From Bacteroidales bacterium (GTDB lineage: Bacteria; Bacteroidota; Bacteroidia; Bacteroidales; UBA932): DNA of 43,961 nt. The notes under the pieces were generated by a model, which was given only the letters and a program-made list of their open reading frames with translations, ran no database searches and was not told the DNA's origin. A program made the position numbers and the translations under genes. This document shows positions 1 through 8,301 of the stretch, piece by piece. Location of the stretch: positions 1-43,961 of the forward strand of contig JAFUVY010000017.1 of the NCBI GenBank assembly GCA_017477335.1, given 5' to 3'. Position 1 is the first letter of the stretch. The number at the start of each line of letters is the position of its first letter.

Positions 1-5
1 AAAAA

Positions 6-405
6 AACCGAGTGATCACTAAAATGCTCTGGGAGGCCGATTTTGCCCTTCTTGTCCAATTTAAATCCGGGGAGAAGTGCAAAAACCCCATCCTGTGACA
101 AAAAACGTACACTCACTTTTTCTTGATCCATTCACTTATGTTTTTTTTGTAATAGCGTCGGAAGAGGATGAGACTTCGGACGGCGTAGCCGCCCGTGGCT
201 TTGTGAACGGGAGGGACCCGCTGCCGGAGGCAGTGGGGGGGATAGGACCGTAGGTCCGTACCAGGCCGAAGTCTTACCTCTTCCGGATGACTCCACACAA
301 AGCCTAGTGAGCACTCGCTTCTCCTTCCAGGGTCACTACTGAAATTTCAGGGGGCAGAAAAAAGGGCCGATACCCTCTGAAATTCCAGCAGTGCCCTGTC
401 AGACT
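6..405 (-). repeat. Palindromic intergenic repeat R1, inverted copy of R2, interrupted by a multi-hairpin element
   Basis: This non-coding stretch matches the repeat at 35371-35579 in inverted orientation. Two blocks align: 6-125 and about 320-405. The first holds the palindrome AGTGATCACT (11-20) and an inverted repeat built on GAAGTGCAAAA with a central ATTTAAAT. The second (329-397) is one long hairpin, with arms AATTTCAG and CTGAAATT near the loop. Between the blocks R1 has about 195 bases where R2 has about 10. That extra segment contains the multi-hairpin element at 159-285. I see no gene in 1-440. The function is unknown; a non-coding RNA or a non-autonomous mobile repeat are both possible. 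Confidence 0.75.
159..285 (+). repeat. Multi-hairpin element E1 (cloverleaf-like)
   Basis: An outer stem pairs CGGAAGAGG (159-167) with CCTCTTCCG (277-285), and after a small internal loop GACTTCGG (172-179) with CCGAAGTC (266-273). Four hairpins sit inside. CGGC-GTA-GCCG is at 181-191. CCCGT and ACGGG enclose a 10-base loop at 192-211. CCCGCTGCC-GGA-GGCAGTGGG is at 217-237. GGACC-GTA-GGTCC is at 245-257. The order and loop sizes match the element at 35224-35348. It lies inside R1 and is missing from R2, so it may be an insertion. Function unknown. Confidence 0.7.
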
Positions 406-428
406 AAATTACTCAGGGAAAAAATTTG

Positions 429-436
429 TATATTTG
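429..436 (+). promoter_or_regulatory. Bacteroidota -7 promoter element before the SUI1-family gene
   Basis: TATATTTG fits the Bacteroidota -7 consensus TAnnTTTG. It ends 7 bases before the ATG at 444, so the transcript would be leaderless or nearly so. I see no convincing -33 TTTG at the usual spacing. Confidence 0.5.
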
Positions 437-443
437 TGGTGTT

Positions 444-779
444 ATGGATTGGAAAGACAGACTGGGGGTGGTGTATTCCACTAATCCCGATTTTGAATAC
501 AAGACTCAGGAGGTCCGGGAGGGGGAAACGCTTCCGCCCGGGAAGCAGAAACTTATAGTGGGGATTGACCGCCGGAACAGGGGCGGCAAACAGGTCACGT
601 TGGTGAGCGGATTTGTGGGGACGGCAGATGACCTCAAGGAACTTGGAAGGACCCTTAAGACAAAATGCGGAGTGGGAGGAAGCGCAAAGGACGGGGAAAT
701 TACCGTTCAGGGAGACTTCCGTGACAAGGTGGTGGAGATTCTCCGCTCCATGGGGTATAACGCAAAGAGAGGGAACTGA
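444..779 (+). CDS. SUI1/YciH-family translation initiation factor
   Basis: This encodes a 111-residue protein of the SUI1 (eIF1-like, YciH) family, which is thought to act on start-site fidelity at the small ribosomal subunit. The conserved core is visible: GIDRRNRGGKQVTLVSGF near residues 40-57, then a KTKCGVGGSAKDGEI segment, and a C-terminal GDFRDKVVEIL helix. The length is normal for bacterial members. I chose ATG 444 because homologs begin near MDWKDRLG and an in-frame upstream start at 426 would overlap the promoter. The stop overlaps the next start as TGATG. The family assignment is firm; the role in bacteria is less well known. Confidence 0.9.
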   Translation: MDWKDRLGVVYSTNPDFEYKTQEVREGETLPPGKQKLIVGIDRRNRGGKQVTLVSGFVGTADDLKELGRTLKTKCGVGGSAKDGEITVQGDFRDKVVEILRSMGYNAKRGN

Positions 780-1402
780 TGCCATTAGGTTATAGTATAA
801 CGGCCCTTGCGGTGGCGGTGTTGGTTCTGGCATATCTGGAATCATTTACACAGATGGTGCCGCTGGTTGTGGACAGCCTTTTACGCGAGAGGAGCAGCAA
901 CGAGATAGAAGGGAGCATCAAAAAGAGCAGGGACAGGAATTTCCTCTGTCTGACCATGGTCCTTGCCCTGGTGCTGCTCAGTTACAGATACTCGCTGGTT
1001 TCTCCCGCCTTCATTGCAGAATATGAGCCGGAAATTCAATTCCTTATGACGGCGGGCCTGGTGCTGGGATATGCTCTCCTGCACGTTGTCCTATATGTCC
1101 TCCTGAAGCCCCGCCGCGGGTCTGAGTATTACAGGAGGTCAAACAACACGGGATACAATTTCTTCATAGTTGCCGCTTTGCTGATGTCCCTCACTGCTGC
1201 TGTGATGTCCCTTACTCCTTTATCCGATCTTGCTGTGCGCCGCACCCTGTACATTGAAATGCTGGTGTTTTACGTCCTGATGATAGGTCGTCGTGCACAA
1301 ATTTTGCGCTTGAATTGCAGACTTTTACCAACTTTTTTGTATCTTTGCGCCCTCGAATTCTTGCCGTTGGCATTGTTGATTTGCACGGCAGTTTTATTGT
1401 AA
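779..1402 (+). CDS. DUF4271-like integral membrane protein
   Basis: This 207-residue protein is strongly hydrophobic, with about five predicted membrane segments (near residues 3-22, 55-70, 85-110, 125-145 and 155-205). It has no signal-peptide cleavage site and no recognisable catalytic motif. Its place directly before hemD, rnpA and yidD fits the DUF4271 family seen in that order in Bacteroidota; I assign it from topology and context more than from residues. It shares one base with the upstream stop. A TATCTTTG promoter element lies inside its 3' end. The function is unknown. Confidence 0.65.
   Translation: MPLGYSITALAVAVLVLAYLESFTQMVPLVVDSLLRERSSNEIEGSIKKSRDRNFLCLTMVLALVLLSYRYSLVSPAFIAEYEPEIQFLMTAGLVLGYALLHVVLYVLLKPRRGSEYYRRSNNTGYNFFIVAALLMSLTAAVMSLTPLSDLAVRRTLYIEMLVFYVLMIGRRAQILRLNCRLLPTFLYLCALEFLPLALLICTAVLL
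1315..1347 (+). promoter_or_regulatory. Candidate promoter for hemD inside the upstream gene
   Basis: TATCTTTG at 1340-1347 fits the -7 consensus. A TTG at 1315-1317 could be the -33 element, though the 22-base spacer is longer than the usual 19. It would give hemD a leader of about 65 bases. Confidence 0.4.
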
Positions 1403-1417
1403 CGCGAAGAGAAAAAA

Positions 1418-2158
1418 ATGAGTATAAAGAATATTCTTATTTCCCAGAACGCTCCAAGAGTTCTGACACAGTATCAGGCGGTCAGCGAGAAGTTTGGCAC
1501 CCAGTTTACCTTCAGGCCGTTTTTCTGCTCCATGCCGCTTTCTTCCAGGGAGTTCAGAGCACAAAGAATCAATATTCCCGATTACACAGCAATAGTATTT
1601 TCGTCCCGTCACACAATAGACGCTTTCTTTGCACTTGCGGAGGAACTTCGCTGCAAGATTCCCGAGACAATGAAATACTTCTGCACCACGGAGGCCGTGG
1701 CCATGTATCTGCAGAAGCACATAGTTTACCGCAAGAGAAAAATCTTCTACGGAAACGGGACGCCGGAAAGTGTCCTGGACCTTATCGGCCCCAAACACAA
1801 GGGGGAGAAATTCCTTGTGACCATGAGCGACACGTCGTCTTCCAAGTCCCTCACAACCCTTATGGAGCAGGCGGGCCTGGACTATGCCAGCGGAATCTTT
1901 GTAAAGTCCGTGAGCAATGACATCAAGGATCTGGACCTTCATTCATTTGATATGATTGTCCTTTACAATCCGGCCGATGTGCGTTCCCTCAGGGAAAACT
2001 TCCCGGACTTTGTCCAGGGAGACATCAAGATGGTCTCTTACGGCCGCTCCGTGGTCAAAGCCATGGAAGAGGACGGCCTTGTCATTTCCGTGAAGGCTCC
2101 CTCTCCGGAGGCCCCCTCCGTCGCCCGTGCCATAGAACTGTATCTGGGATCGCTGTAA
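1418..2158 (+). CDS. hemD: Uroporphyrinogen-III synthase
   Basis: This 246-residue protein resembles uroporphyrinogen-III synthase, which closes hydroxymethylbilane into the first tetrapyrrole ring of heme synthesis. It shows the two-lobed HemD layout: an N-terminal IKNILISQN strand, a DYTAIVFSSRHTIDAFF segment near residues 55-71, a hinge, and a second lobe with FDMIVLYNPADVRSLRENF near 175-193. HemD proteins are poorly conserved, so the call also rests on the DUF4271-hemD-rnpA order. The stop overlaps the rnpA start by one base (TAATG). Confidence 0.85.
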   Translation: MSIKNILISQNAPRVLTQYQAVSEKFGTQFTFRPFFCSMPLSSREFRAQRINIPDYTAIVFSSRHTIDAFFALAEELRCKIPETMKYFCTTEAVAMYLQKHIVYRKRKIFYGNGTPESVLDLIGPKHKGEKFLVTMSDTSSSKSLTTLMEQAGLDYASGIFVKSVSNDIKDLDLHSFDMIVLYNPADVRSLRENFPDFVQGDIKMVSYGRSVVKAMEEDGLVISVKAPSPEAPSVARAIELYLGSL

Positions 2159-2520
2159 TGTCCGAGGGCCTTACCAAGCAGGAGAGGCTCTTCGGTAAAA
2201 CTGCCGTGGGAGCGCTGTTCGTGCAAGGCCAGACCGGCCAGCACGGCTGCATCAGGTACAGGTTTATCCAAAGCGGGGAGGACCGTCTGCCCAGGATAGT
2301 GGTTTCCGTTCCCAAGCGAAACTTCAAGCGGGCCGTCAAAAGGAACCTCCTCAAACGCCGGATCAGGGAGTCCTACCGGCGCCTTAAAACCATCCTTCCC
2401 CCCGGACTGGACATTCTTTTCATATACACTTCCCGCGAAGTCCTTCCATACGAGGCTGTTTATGCCGATATGGAAGCCACCCTTGGATCAATAGCCGGTA
2501 AAGATGAAGGAAACGATTAA
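2158..2520 (+). CDS. rnpA: Ribonuclease P protein component
   Basis: This 120-residue basic protein is the protein subunit of RNase P, which helps the catalytic RNA trim the 5' ends of tRNA precursors. The signature RNR motif is clear ([17 protein letters not shown], near residues 60-76). N-terminal KQERLFGK and a C-terminal [11 protein letters not shown] strand also fit. In many bacteria rnpA neighbours rpmH; here it lies between hemD and yidD, and the rnpA-yidD pairing is conserved widely. Its 3' end overlaps yidD by 17 bases. Confidence 0.95.
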   Translation: MSEGLTKQERLFGKTAVGALFVQGQTGQHGCIRYRFIQSGEDRLPRIVVSVPKRNFKRAVKRNLLKRRIRESYRRLKTILPPGLDILFIYTSREVLPYEAVYADMEATLGSIAGKDEGND

Positions 2521-2737
2521 GAAAATACTCATCTTCCCCTTTGTCCTGCTGATTAAGTTCTATCAGCTGTGCATAAGCCCGTTCACTCCGCCCAGTTGCC
2601 GGTTCACTCCCACCTGCTCTCAGTATGCCCTGGAGGCGTTCCGCAAGCACGGTCCTTTCAAGGGCTTGTATCTTACCGTAAGACGTTTGCTTCGCTGCCA
2701 TCCCTGGGGCGGCAGCGGTTATGACCCCGTACCATGA
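2504..2737 (+). CDS. yidD: Membrane protein insertion efficiency factor YidD
   Basis: This 77-residue protein is a YidD family member, a small membrane-associated protein thought to assist YidC-dependent insertion of inner-membrane proteins. The family core is nearly complete: an N-terminal amphipathic or hydrophobic helix ([19 protein letters not shown]), then [20 protein letters not shown], and the C-terminal [14 protein letters not shown]. It overlaps both neighbours, rnpA by 17 bases and the methyltransferase by 4 (ATGA), so the three are probably translated together. Confidence 0.95.
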   Translation: MKETIKKILIFPFVLLIKFYQLCISPFTPPSCRFTPTCSQYALEAFRKHGPFKGLYLTVRRLLRCHPWGGSGYDPVP

Positions 2738-3426
2738 CAGATACCCGAAAGATGTTTGACGACATCGCACCCTCCTACGATGCCCTCAATCACATAATGT
2801 CCGTCAACGTTGACAAATCCTGGCGCAGCAGGGCAATAAAAGAACTTACGGAGGGGGGAGAGCCGCACACTTTCCTTGACGTGGCATGCGGAACTGGAGA
2901 TTCCACCATAGCCATAGCAAAGGCCGCAGGGCCGGAGGCGAAAGTCACCGGCGTGGACATATCGGCCGGCATGATGGAACTGGTTTCCGGAAAAGCCGCG
3001 AAAGAGGGCGTCCTGGACCGTATCACCCTCCGCCTTGCAGACGGCGAAAACCTCCCCTACGCTGACGGCTCCTTCCAAAGGGTTTTCTGCGCCTTTGGAA
3101 TACGCAATTTTACGCACAAGGACAAAGGTCTGGAGGAGTTCAGAAGAGTGCTTGTCCCCGGCGGCAAGGCGGTTATCCTGGAACTCTCCGTCCCGCAAGG
3201 CAAAATTCTCCGCGGACTGTACGACATCTACTTCATGCACGTGCTTCCTTTCATCGGCGGAGTCATTTCCGGCAACAAAAAGGCCTACAGGTACCTTCCG
3301 GCGTCCGTCCATGCATTCCCCGCTCCGGAGCGTTTCTGTGCCATGATGAAAGAGGCCGGGTTCGAAAATGTCCGTTACCGTACCATGAGCCTGGGTCTTT
3401 GCCGTATGTTCATAGGGGAAAAGTAA
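2734..3426 (+). CDS. menG: Demethylmenaquinone methyltransferase
   Basis: This 230-residue class I SAM-dependent methyltransferase belongs to the UbiE/MenG family, which carries out the last step of menaquinone synthesis. The N-terminal [17 protein letters not shown] and the SAM-binding [14 protein letters not shown] (near residues 49-62) are family hallmarks. They are followed by VTGVDIS and by [23 protein letters not shown]. Bacteroidales generally use menaquinone rather than ubiquinone, so menG is the better symbol than ubiE. It overlaps yidD by 4 bases. Confidence 0.93.
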   Translation: MTDTRKMFDDIAPSYDALNHIMSVNVDKSWRSRAIKELTEGGEPHTFLDVACGTGDSTIAIAKAAGPEAKVTGVDISAGMMELVSGKAAKEGVLDRITLRLADGENLPYADGSFQRVFCAFGIRNFTHKDKGLEEFRRVLVPGGKAVILELSVPQGKILRGLYDIYFMHVLPFIGGVISGNKKAYRYLPASVHAFPAPERFCAMMKEAGFENVRYRTMSLGLCRMFIGEK

Positions 3427-3437
3427 GGAAAAATTGC

Positions 3438-3445
3438 TATCTTTG
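3438..3445 (+). promoter_or_regulatory. -7 promoter element before the DUF2723 gene
   Basis: TATCTTTG fits TAnnTTTG. It ends 7 bases before ATG 3453, the same spacing as at 429-436, again suggesting a leaderless or near-leaderless transcript. Confidence 0.5.
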
Positions 3446-3452
3446 AAGGCTT

Positions 3453-6400
3453 ATGGATAACAAGACTTTCAAAAAGTGGAATCTGGGCGTTGCCATTGCC
3501 GTTTTGGCTGTGTCAGCCTTCACATATCTGTCCACCATAGAACCCACGGCAAGTTTTTGGGACTGTGGGGAATTTATAGCATCGTCATACAAACTTGAGG
3601 TGGGTCATCCGCCGGGAAACCCTGTTTTCCAGCTGTTGGCCCGCTTTTTTACCATGCCCTTCGGGGCAGATAAGGCCGCCGTCGCCGTCAATGCCATGAA
3701 CGGCATCCTGAGCGCCCTCACCATTTTCCTGCTCTACTTTACGATTGTCTTTTTTGCAAAAAGGCTCATCAAAGGCGGGAAGGACGGTGAATACTCGCTG
3801 CCCCAGGCAATTGCAATCATGGCAAGCGGAGCCGTAGGCGCTCTGGCTTACTGCTTCTCGGACACCTTCTGGTTCAGTGCGGTGGAGGGCGAAGTCTATG
3901 CGATGTCGTCCCTTTTCACGGCCCTTGTATTCTGGGCCATGTGCCAGTGGTATGACCAGGCAGACCGCCCTCACGCCAACCGCTGGATAGTCCTCATCGC
4001 CTTCCTGATGGGCCTGTCCATCGGCGTCCATCTTCTGAACCTGCTCACCATCCCGGCCTTCGTGTTCATGTACTATTACCGCATGAATGAGGACAAAAAG
4101 CTCAAGCCGGGCAGGCTCGTCGGTATATTTGCCATAGGCGTGGTGATAGAATTCCTCCTGGTTTACATCTTCATTCCTTACCTTCCCAAGCTGGCCGCCT
4201 GGTTCGACCGCCTCTTTGTCAACGGCCTGGGCCTTCCCTACAACAGCGGCGCCCTGTTTTTCATGGTCGCTCTCATCGGCCTGTGCTTCTGGGCCCTGTT
4301 CCGCACACTCAGGGAGGGAAAGGTGTTCTGGAATACGGTTATCCTCTGTGTGACCACCCTGGTCATGGGCTTTTCGCTCTTTGCCATAGTGATAATCCGC
4401 TCCGGCGTAAAAACCCCCACCAACGAGTACCAGCCTGACAACCCCTACACCCTGGTGCGTTACCTGAGCCGCGAACAGTACGGCTCCACGCCCCTCCTTT
4501 ACGGCCAGTACTTTGACGCCCCCTACGACCTCGCCAGCTCCAAATACTGGGCACCCCTGGACGGCAGGTATGTAAAGGCCGACGGTCCCACGGACGCATC
4601 CTACCGCCCGGAAGGAAAGATGCTTTTCCCCAGGATGTGGTCTTCTGCGGATCCCCGCTACATCAAGTTCTATGAGAACTACACCGACGGCAAGGGAACC
4701 CGAGTCAAGGGTGCCAGGTACAGAAAGCCCAGCTTTGGGGCCAACCTGTCCTATTTCTTTGACTATCAGCTTAACTGGATGTACTGGAGGTACTTCATGT
4801 GGAACTTCGTGGGCCGCCAGAACGACATCCACAGCCCCACTCCCGGGGAACTTTTCTACGGAAACTGGGAGAGCGGAATCGGCCCTCTGGACAAGCTGCG
4901 CCTGGGGGACCAGTCCTACGCTCCGGCACCTCTGTCGGAGAACAAAGGCAAGAACCATTACTTTTTCCTGCCCCTGCTGCTTGGCCTCCTGGGCCTGGTG
5001 TTCCAGTTTGACAGGGACCGCCGCGGCAGCTGGATAGTTTTCCTGATGTTCTTCATGACGGGAATCGCCATAGTGCTGTACCTCAACCAGCCGCCTTACC
5101 AGGTCAGGGAAAGGGATTATGCCTATGCCGGGTCCTTCTATATGTTCTGCATCTGGATAGGCCTTGGAGTTGCGGCCCTTTACGAGTGGCTGGCGGCAAA
5201 GTCTTCGCCCGGGGCCAGGAAGATAACGGCCATAGCCGTATCGGCCCTGAGCCTTGGCGTACCGGCTCTCATGGCGGAGGAAAACTGGGACGACCACGAT
5301 CGCTCCGGCCGTCGCACCGCCGTGGAAATGGCAAAGAACTACCTTAATTCCGTGGGCAGAAACGGTATTCTGATAACCCATGGAGACAACGATACCTTCC
5401 CCCTGTGGTATGCCCAGGAGGTGGAGGGAGTCCGGACGGACGTACGTGTCGTGAACACCTCGCTCCTTGGAACCGACTGGTACATAGACCAGATGAAATG
5501 GGCCATCAACGAGAGTGCACCGCTCAAGCTTTCCATAGGCCAGCGGCAGTATCTTTACGGCACAAACGAGTATGTGTTCATTGACGAGGAGTACGATACG
5601 CCCCGATACCTGTCGGATGTCATGGCGGATTTCCGCAATCCCCGGCACAAACTGCGTATGCAGGACGGATCGGCCCTGGACTATATCGGCTGCCGCAAAC
5701 TCATAATTCCGGTGAACAGGGAGAACTGCCTTGCAAGCGGAATCGTCCCCGCCTCCATGGCCGACGAAATCCCTTCGGAGATTATCCTCACCATTTCCCC
5801 GGACAAGAATTACGTTTCCAAGCCGGAGCTCTTCCTCCTGGACTTCCTTTCCACTTACGAGTGGGACCGTCCGGTGAACATGCTCAGCCTGGGCGGAGAC
5901 CTTAACATAGGCATCAAGGATTATCTCATGTACGACGGCTTCTCATCGCATCTTACCCCTATCCGGAATACCATCAAGAATACGGATGCAGGCAAGGTGG
6001 ATGCCCTGGAGCTGTACCGTAAGATGAAGGAGGATTACACCTGGGATGCAGTGAGCAGCACAGGCTGGTTCGTGGATTACCAGAACCTCTATACCTTCAT
6101 CGGCGTAATATCCCAGCGTCAGCTGTACCTTACCGTAGCCAACGCCCTCATAGATGCCCGGGAGTATGACAAGGCACTTGAAATAATGGAGCTTTGCGGC
6201 CGGAATTTCCCGGAAGAGAATTTCCCTCTGGAGAGCATATGCATCGGCTTTGCAGGCAATGACTACATGGTGGCCCAGATGGTGGAGAACTTCTACTACC
6301 TTGCCGGGGCTGTCTCCCGGGACGAGGATGCCATGCGTTCCCTGGTGGAGGCCCGCCGGCTTTCCGCCGAGATGGGCAACGCCCTGCTGGACTCCATTGC

Positions 6401-6554
6401 CTTCTATCTGGGGTGGGGCCGGTACACGAAGAGCGAACTGGAAACCGCAACCAGCGTTTACCTTTATATAGCAGATGTATGCAAGACCTACGGCGACACT
6501 GAGATTTCCGAATCCATGGAAGCCGCCCTTGACTCACTTGTAAAACCTCAATAA
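3453..6554 (+). CDS. DUF2723-family multi-pass membrane protein (probable glycosyltransferase)
   Basis: This 1033-residue protein starts with a membrane helix followed by EPTASFWDCGEFIASSYKLE and VGHPPGNPVF (near residues 31-60), the DUF2723 signature. Many membrane segments follow to about residue 600, then a soluble C-terminal half with ILITHGDNDTFPLWYAQEVEGV near 640. DUF2723 proteins resemble GT-C O-mannosyltransferases, with an acidic residue in the first periplasmic loop; that glycosylation role is inferred. Residues 870-1033 look helical and repeat-like, perhaps TPR. The gene stands alone between menG and the ligase gene. Confidence 0.85.
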   Translation: MDNKTFKKWNLGVAIAVLAVSAFTYLSTIEPTASFWDCGEFIASSYKLEVGHPPGNPVFQLLARFFTMPFGADKAAVAVNAMNGILSALTIFLLYFTIVFFAKRLIKGGKDGEYSLPQAIAIMASGAVGALAYCFSDTFWFSAVEGEVYAMSSLFTALVFWAMCQWYDQADRPHANRWIVLIAFLMGLSIGVHLLNLLTIPAFVFMYYYRMNEDKKLKPGRLVGIFAIGVVIEFLLVYIFIPYLPKLAAWFDRLFVNGLGLPYNSGALFFMVALIGLCFWALFRTLREGKVFWNTVILCVTTLVMGFSLFAIVIIRSGVKTPTNEYQPDNPYTLVRYLSREQYGSTPLLYGQYFDAPYDLASSKYWAPLDGRYVKADGPTDASYRPEGKMLFPRMWSSADPRYIKFYENYTDGKGTRVKGARYRKPSFGANLSYFFDYQLNWMYWRYFMWNFVGRQNDIHSPTPGELFYGNWESGIGPLDKLRLGDQSYAPAPLSENKGKNHYFFLPLLLGLLGLVFQFDRDRRGSWIVFLMFFMTGIAIVLYLNQPPYQVRERDYAYAGSFYMFCIWIGLGVAALYEWLAAKSSPGARKITAIAVSALSLGVPALMAEENWDDHDRSGRRTAVEMAKNYLNSVGRNGILITHGDNDTFPLWYAQEVEGVRTDVRVVNTSLLGTDWYIDQMKWAINESAPLKLSIGQRQYLYGTNEYVFIDEEYDTPRYLSDVMADFRNPRHKLRMQDGSALDYIGCRKLIIPVNRENCLASGIVPASMADEIPSEIILTISPDKNYVSKPELFLLDFLSTYEWDRPVNMLSLGGDLNIGIKDYLMYDGFSSHLTPIRNTIKNTDAGKVDALELYRKMKEDYTWDAVSSTGWFVDYQNLYTFIGVISQRQLYLTVANALIDAREYDKALEIMELCGRNFPEENFPLESICIGFAGNDYMVAQMVENFYYLAGAVSRDEDAMRSLVEARRLSAEMGNALLDSIAFYLGWGRYTKSELETATSVYLYIADVCKTYGDTEISESMEAALDSLVKPQ

Positions 6555-6568
6555 CATCAAAAAATATT

Positions 6569-8065
6569 ATGACATCACAAGAGTATTTTCACAGAATGCT
6601 CCCCAAAGAGGAGTTTGAGAGAATCAAGTATGTTCCCGATATGGGACAGTTTGTGGACTGGTTTACTGCGGAGTACGCAGATATGCCTGCAATCTCCGAC
6701 CAGACTAATACCATCACCTATGCTGAATTTGGCAAACGTATAGCACGCCGCCGTGCATATATCCAGGGCCTGGGCCTTCCCAAGGGCGCTCACATAGCAA
6801 TCTTCGACCGCAACAGCCAGGATGCTATAGAGCTCTTCCTTGCAGTGACCTCCGCCGGTTACGTGGCAATGAACTTCCCCGCTTCCCTGGTGGAGCAGGC
6901 CGTTATCGGCTGCTGCATGAGGTTTGACGTTGCCGCCATCTTCGTGCGTGACGAGTTCAAGCCCCTCACCGAAAAGCTTCAGGGCGTGAAGGTATGCCCC
7001 GCATCGGCCATTGCCGATACGGAGGCTCCCACCGCCGCCATCGACCCTGAAAGCCCCGCCGCAATCTTCTTCACCGGCGGCACCACAGGTGCTCCCAAGG
7101 GTGCAGTCCTGAGCCACAGGGCCCTTATGAGAGGTAACTACAACGCCATCTTCAAACCTGGAAAGGTTATCGGCGTACACCGTTACATCGCCCTTCTTCC
7201 CCTCAGCCATATATTCGGCCTGGTCGCCGGCACCATGGGCTGCTTCTACACCGGAAACCTCCTCTACACCTGCGAGGACATGAAGGCCACCGTGGGCAAA
7301 CTCCCGGTGCTCAAACCCACCGTTCTGGTCATTGTCCCCGGTATCTGCGACATCCTCGCCGGCCTGGTGAAGATGTACGGTCCCGGCTTCCTTGGCGGAG
7401 AACTCCGTCTGATTATCTCCGGTGCCGCCAACGTTCCTCCGCGCCTTGTGGACATCTTCACCAAGCTTGGTGTGGAATTCTGCTTTGGCTACGGCCTCAC
7501 GGAAGGTGCCAACCTGACTTCGGCCAATGCCGACGCCATCACGCATCCCACCTCCATCGGCAGGATTTATCCCGGCCAGGAGACCAAGATCGTGGACGGC
7601 GAACTCTGGATCAAAGGTGACAACGTGTTTTCCGGCTATTACAAGGATCCCGAGAAGACCGCCGAGGCCCTTACGCCCGACGGCTGGTTCCGCACCGGAG
7701 ACCTCTGCAGCTTTGACGAGGACGGTTTCCTTTATATCACCGGCCGCATCAAGAACCTCATCATCCTCTCCAACGGTGAGAATGTGAGCCCCGAAAGCCT
7801 TGAGGCTCCCTTCTATGCCGATCCTTGCGTCCGCGACGCCATGGTCAAGGAGGACGAGGTCAACGGACACCCCGTCATCGCCGTGGAAATCCTTCCCTTT
7901 ATGCCCGCCTTTGACGGCAAGCCCTGGGAGGAGGTTGAGGCTTACATGAACATCCTGGTGAAGAAGATCAATGCCGACCTTCCTTCCACTCATCAGATTC
8001 GTAAGGTAACCGTACGCACTGAGGATTTCAAGCGTACCGGCAGCATGAAAGTTTCACGCGTATGA
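6569..8065 (+). CDS. AMP-binding acyl-activating enzyme (acyl-CoA/acyl-ACP synthetase type)
   Basis: This 498-residue adenylate-forming enzyme would activate a carboxylic acid as an acyl-AMP and pass it to CoA or a carrier-protein thiol. The family motifs appear in order: the phosphate loop FFTGGTTGAPKG (about residue 170), GYGLTEG (about 308), DGWFRTGDL (about 374), YITGRIKNLI (about 390), and a C-terminal KRTGSMK with the expected catalytic lysine. The next gene, overlapping by 4 bases, encodes a carrier protein, so acyl-ACP loading is the likely reaction. The substrate cannot be read from the sequence. Confidence 0.85.
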   Translation: MTSQEYFHRMLPKEEFERIKYVPDMGQFVDWFTAEYADMPAISDQTNTITYAEFGKRIARRRAYIQGLGLPKGAHIAIFDRNSQDAIELFLAVTSAGYVAMNFPASLVEQAVIGCCMRFDVAAIFVRDEFKPLTEKLQGVKVCPASAIADTEAPTAAIDPESPAAIFFTGGTTGAPKGAVLSHRALMRGNYNAIFKPGKVIGVHRYIALLPLSHIFGLVAGTMGCFYTGNLLYTCEDMKATVGKLPVLKPTVLVIVPGICDILAGLVKMYGPGFLGGELRLIISGAANVPPRLVDIFTKLGVEFCFGYGLTEGANLTSANADAITHPTSIGRIYPGQETKIVDGELWIKGDNVFSGYYKDPEKTAEALTPDGWFRTGDLCSFDEDGFLYITGRIKNLIILSNGENVSPESLEAPFYADPCVRDAMVKEDEVNGHPVIAVEILPFMPAFDGKPWEEVEAYMNILVKKINADLPSTHQIRKVTVRTEDFKRTGSMKVSRV

Positions 8066-8301
8066 CAAAGGAAGAAGTATTCGCAGGCCTCAAGGAGGTG
8101 ATTGCCGTCATCAGGCCCCAGACGGACCTGACAAATGTAAATTTCGATACCGAGCTCATCACCGGGCTTGGTATCGATTCACTCACGATGCTTCTCCTCT
8201 CACTTGCCGTGGAAGAGAAGTTCCATATGCGCTTCCCGGACGGGCAGGCCGCACCAACTACCGTGGGCGAGGTCTGCGACAGCGTCCTTAAAGCTCTTTA
8301 A
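8062..8301 (+). CDS. Acyl carrier protein
   Basis: This 79-residue protein is a phosphopantetheine carrier. GLGIDSLTMLLL (near residues 36-47) contains the DSL serine that receives the 4'-phosphopantetheine arm. Length and helix spacing fit a free-standing ACP. It overlaps the AMP-ligase gene by 4 bases and so is probably its partner. It is unlikely to be the main fatty-acid AcpP, because that core is usually DSLDTVE and sits with fab genes. The 3' end overlaps the convergent GNAT gene by 14 bases. Confidence 0.9.
   Translation: MTKEEVFAGLKEVIAVIRPQTDLTNVNFDTELITGLGIDSLTMLLLSLAVEEKFHMRFPDGQAAPTTVGEVCDSVLKAL

Noticed and set aside
3585-5648. Long open frame (687 codons) on the minus strand
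   Set aside because: It lies opposite the DUF2723 gene, has low-complexity His/Gly/Val-rich protein typical of antisense frames in GC-rich genes, and shows no domain.
6575-7993. Open frame (472 codons) opposite the AMP-ligase gene
   Set aside because: The plus-strand gene has all adenylate-enzyme motifs; the antisense frame has none.
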